A DNA stretch of 7,403 nt, from contig CALIBC010000234.1 of assembly GCA_938045615.1 (NCBI GenBank), positions 1 through 7,403 of the forward strand, written 5' to 3'. Position numbers and translations under genes: made by a program. Below, in pieces: positions 5,996 to 7,403 of this stretch (the first letter of the stretch is position 1; every line of letters begins with the position of its first letter). The notes beneath the pieces were generated by a model. It was not told the DNA's origin. It did not search any database and worked only from the letters and a program-made list of their open reading frames with translations. This stretch comes from an uncultured Clostridia bacterium. GTDB taxonomy: Bacteria > Bacillota > Clostridia > Peptostreptococcales > Anaerovoracaceae.

Positions 5996-7200
5996 TTAGC
6001 TGGCTGTGAACTGACCATCAGCCTTGTACTGGAGCTCCAAATCAAACAGATGATTCATGTTGAGATACTGCTTGGTTCCCCAGTTCGATGCTGCCACATG
6101 GCGCAGTCGGGCACAGACCAAAATCAAAGCACTTTGACCATCAGGGAATGCTCCAATCGCTTTTGTTCGGCGTTTGATCTCCCGATTGACGCGTTCAATG
6201 GTGTTGTTGGTCCGGATTCGATTCCAGTGTTCAGTTGGATAGTCTATATATGTGCGTCTCTTCGATACTTTCCTCCACTTTTTGGGCAGCGGCAGACAGC
6301 TTCATTTCGCGGAGTTGTTGTGCTACAGAAGCAGCCTTTTCTCGAGCTGACTTTTTGCTTTCTTTCGCATGGATGGCCTTCAACATCATTGCGACGGTTC
6401 GCATCTTTGTTCTTGGTGTGACGGTGAATACATTTCGGTAGAAATATACTGTACAACGTTGATACCGGGCTTCTGGAAACACTTCAGGAATGCTTTCTAG
6501 CATACCAAGGCACTTGTCTCAAATGATGAGACGAACGCCTTTAAGCCCACGCTCTTTCAGCCATACAAAGAAGTTCTTCCAGCTTTCGTGATCTTCCTTC
6601 ACGCCTTCGGCGGCGCCAAGGATTTCGCGATAACCTTCATTGTTCACACCAATGTCCACAAGGACAGCGACATTCTGGATTACACCACCCAAGCTACGTT
6701 TCAGGTAAACACTATCAACGTAGACGTAAGGGGACTCCTCAGTAAGAGGACGGGAACTCCATTCCTCGATGTGCTCATACGCTTTCTTGTTGAGGTTACT
6801 TACTGATGGTTCCTGGGGAAACTTTGCTTTCCCAGAGAGCCTCAGTGATGTTCTCAACACGACGAACAGAAACACCAGCCAGGTACATCTCAATCAAGGC
6901 TTCTTCTACGGAACACTCACGGCGCTTATATCGCTCGATGATGGCAGTTTCAAACTGAATGCCCTTAAGTTTTGGAACTTTGAGAGTCACATCCCCTGAA
7001 GTAGTTGAAAAATTTCTCTCATAATGGCCGGAACGGTAGCCCTTTCGGTCACCGGAGCGCTCGTATTTATCAGCATTCACAAGCGCATCAGCTTCGTGAT
7101 CTAGCAGAGCATTAAGGGTTTCCTCGACGCTGCTACGCATCAGATCCTTGAGGTTATTCTTTATCAGATCCTCATTGAGCTGTATAATGTTATCAGACAT
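5996..7200 (-). pseudogene. IS256-family transposase, broken by two frameshifts and a stop
   Basis: Joining three segments gives about 400 aa, the normal family length. ATG 7200 has GAGGAGG 8 nt upstream. Segment 1 (to about 6805) reads through 'GYRSGHYERNF', 'KVPKLKG', 'MYLAGVSVRRVENITEALW'. A 4-bp tandem duplication (TACTTACT, 6797-6804) shifts the frame, which resumes as NLNKKAYEHIEEW. The catalytic-type Asp is in 'YVYVDSVY' (codon 6714-6716), with DS where DG is usual. A TGA (6521-6519) replaces the expected Ser of 'LIISDK', just before the second Asp. In 'QRCTVYFYRN' the usual His is Tyr (6446-6444). A second shift lies in a TA run (6245-6251). The C-terminus then reads DYPTEHWNRIRTNN, with the third acidic residue in 'TIERVNRE' (codon 6194-6196), and ends at TAA 5998-5996. 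No active enzyme is expected from this copy. Confidence 0.93.
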
Positions 7201-7208
7201 AGCTATTG

Positions 7209-7250
7209 CCTCCTCGGTGGGTTTTGAGTGGTAACTTAATTTTACCGAGG
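7209..7250 (-). promoter_or_regulatory. Leader hairpin overlapping the transposase ribosome site
   Basis: CCTCGGT (7212-7218) pairs with ACCGAGG (7244-7250), with two further G-T pairs inside. On the minus-strand mRNA this locks part of the GAGGAGG ribosome site (7215-7209). An alternative smaller stem, GGTAA (7230-7234) with TTACC (7242-7246), shares bases with it, so the two exclude each other. Insertion sequences often hide the transposase ribosome site on transcripts entering from outside; whether this one does is inference. Confidence 0.45.
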
Positions 7251-7299
7251 GTAATAGACTATGTCTATTTTTATATGAATTTGTGCTACTTACTATACG

Positions 7300-7403
7300 T
7301 TATCTACCGCGCGCATCACCCTCTACCACAATCCCGGTATGTGCTACCCGCCCCTTCCTGTAATTATAGAAGAAGATAACATCTCCCACTTTCGGGATAT
7401 AAC
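7300..7403 (-). pseudogene. Fragment of a CHAP or NlpC/P60-type cell-wall hydrolase
   Basis: The frame enters from the right edge and reads YIPKVGDVIFFYNYRKGRVA, then HTGIVVEGDARGR and TAA (7302-7300). 'P-x-VGDVIFF' followed about 12 residues later by 'AHTGIVVE' is the pattern of CHAP and NlpC/P60 peptidoglycan hydrolases, where the His is catalytic. The catalytic Cys would be further upstream, outside the window. These domains normally continue for some 20-40 residues past the His (commonly with an 'EGN' motif), so the stop six residues after 'VVE' means truncation. The insertion sequence lies directly downstream. The last residues, DARGR, may be encoded by the insertion sequence itself. Host protein type (phage lysin, mobile-element hydrolase or cellular enzyme) cannot be told. 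Confidence 0.7.

Larger units (their letters stand above)
5932..7316 (-). mobile_element. Degenerate IS256-family insertion sequence (ends tentative)
   Basis: It contains a full-length but broken IS256-family transposase on the minus strand. The ends are placed at a possible short inverted repeat, ATGCGTGCG (5932-5940) against CGCGCGCAT (7308-7316), matching at 8 of 9 positions, which would give a 1385-bp element, usual for the family. The flanking 8-mers AACCCTGT (5924-5931) and CACCCTCT (7317-7324) agree at 6 of 8 positions and might be a decayed target duplication. These ends are weakly supported. An alternative right end is at about 5942, where TGATTGTGTC resembles ends of other IS256 elements. 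Confidence 0.6.

Noticed and set aside
5945..6421. Plus-strand open frame of 158 codons
   Set aside because: It lies wholly antisense to the recognisable transposase, and its translation has no coherent domain; it is a shadow.
6519..6521. TGA read as selenocysteine
   Set aside because: Family members have Ser or Gly here, no selenocysteine-type hairpin is seen just downstream, and the gene is broken elsewhere.
6797..6804. Programmed frameshift in the transposase
   Set aside because: IS256-family transposases are made from a single frame, there is no slippery heptamer here, and two other lesions exist downstream.
5942..7335. GATTGTG near 5943-5949 (plus) and near 7329-7335 (minus) as IS inverted repeat
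   Set aside because: The right-hand copy encodes the Gly-Ile-Val of the conserved hydrolase motif 'HTGIVV', so the match is most simply coincidence.

Overview
The window looks like an accessory region from a low-to-mid-GC Gram-positive anaerobe, most likely a gut Clostridia member. This is inferred from strong AGGAGG-type ribosome sites, zinc-ribbon/single-TM/ectodomain proteins of a kind common in Clostridia, and an IS256-family transposase of the type seen in that group. No rRNA, tRNA or CRISPR array was seen.

Region 1 (1-3166, minus strand) is a run of small membrane-protein genes. Four share one N-terminal pattern: a beta-strand 'D-IVV-Y', an acidic stretch, 'RC-x-x-W', and 'K-RL-x-x-AKHW' leading into a TM segment. 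In transcription order they are a 318-aa double-length protein (1586-2542), a 150-aa protein (915-1367), a 184-aa companion without the clear pattern (358-912), a 68-aa remnant (119-325) and a gene running off the left edge (1-134). The 318-aa and 150-aa proteins carry a YcxB-like C-terminal segment. A 27-codon decayed piece of the same kind lies at 1451-1534. At the head of the run is an unrecognised single-TM protein (2600-3109, frame open to 3166) that looks 5'-truncated. Hairpins sit about 20 nt upstream of the 318-aa and 150-aa genes. The whole reads as an expanding and decaying tandem paralog array.

Region 2 (about 3200-5840, plus strand) is visibly AT-richer. It is a self-contained two-gene operon with a promoter (about 3217-3244), two proteins of matching layout (N-terminal Cys4 zinc ribbon, one TM, large C-terminal ectodomain) and a strong rho-independent terminator (5801-5840). 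The first ectodomain is propeller-like; the second is a Big2 immunoglobulin-like domain plus an unrecognised C-terminal domain. The operon's function is not known from sequence, but the shared architecture suggests that the two act together at the envelope.

Region 3 (5841-7403) holds a 9-codon gene stub with good translation signals, a pair of adjacent hairpins, and a degenerate IS256-family insertion sequence on the minus strand. Its transposase has one in-frame stop and two frameshifts. The IS abuts a minus-strand fragment of a CHAP or NlpC/P60-type cell-wall hydrolase (7300-7403) that ends just after its catalytic-type His motif and was probably interrupted by the IS.
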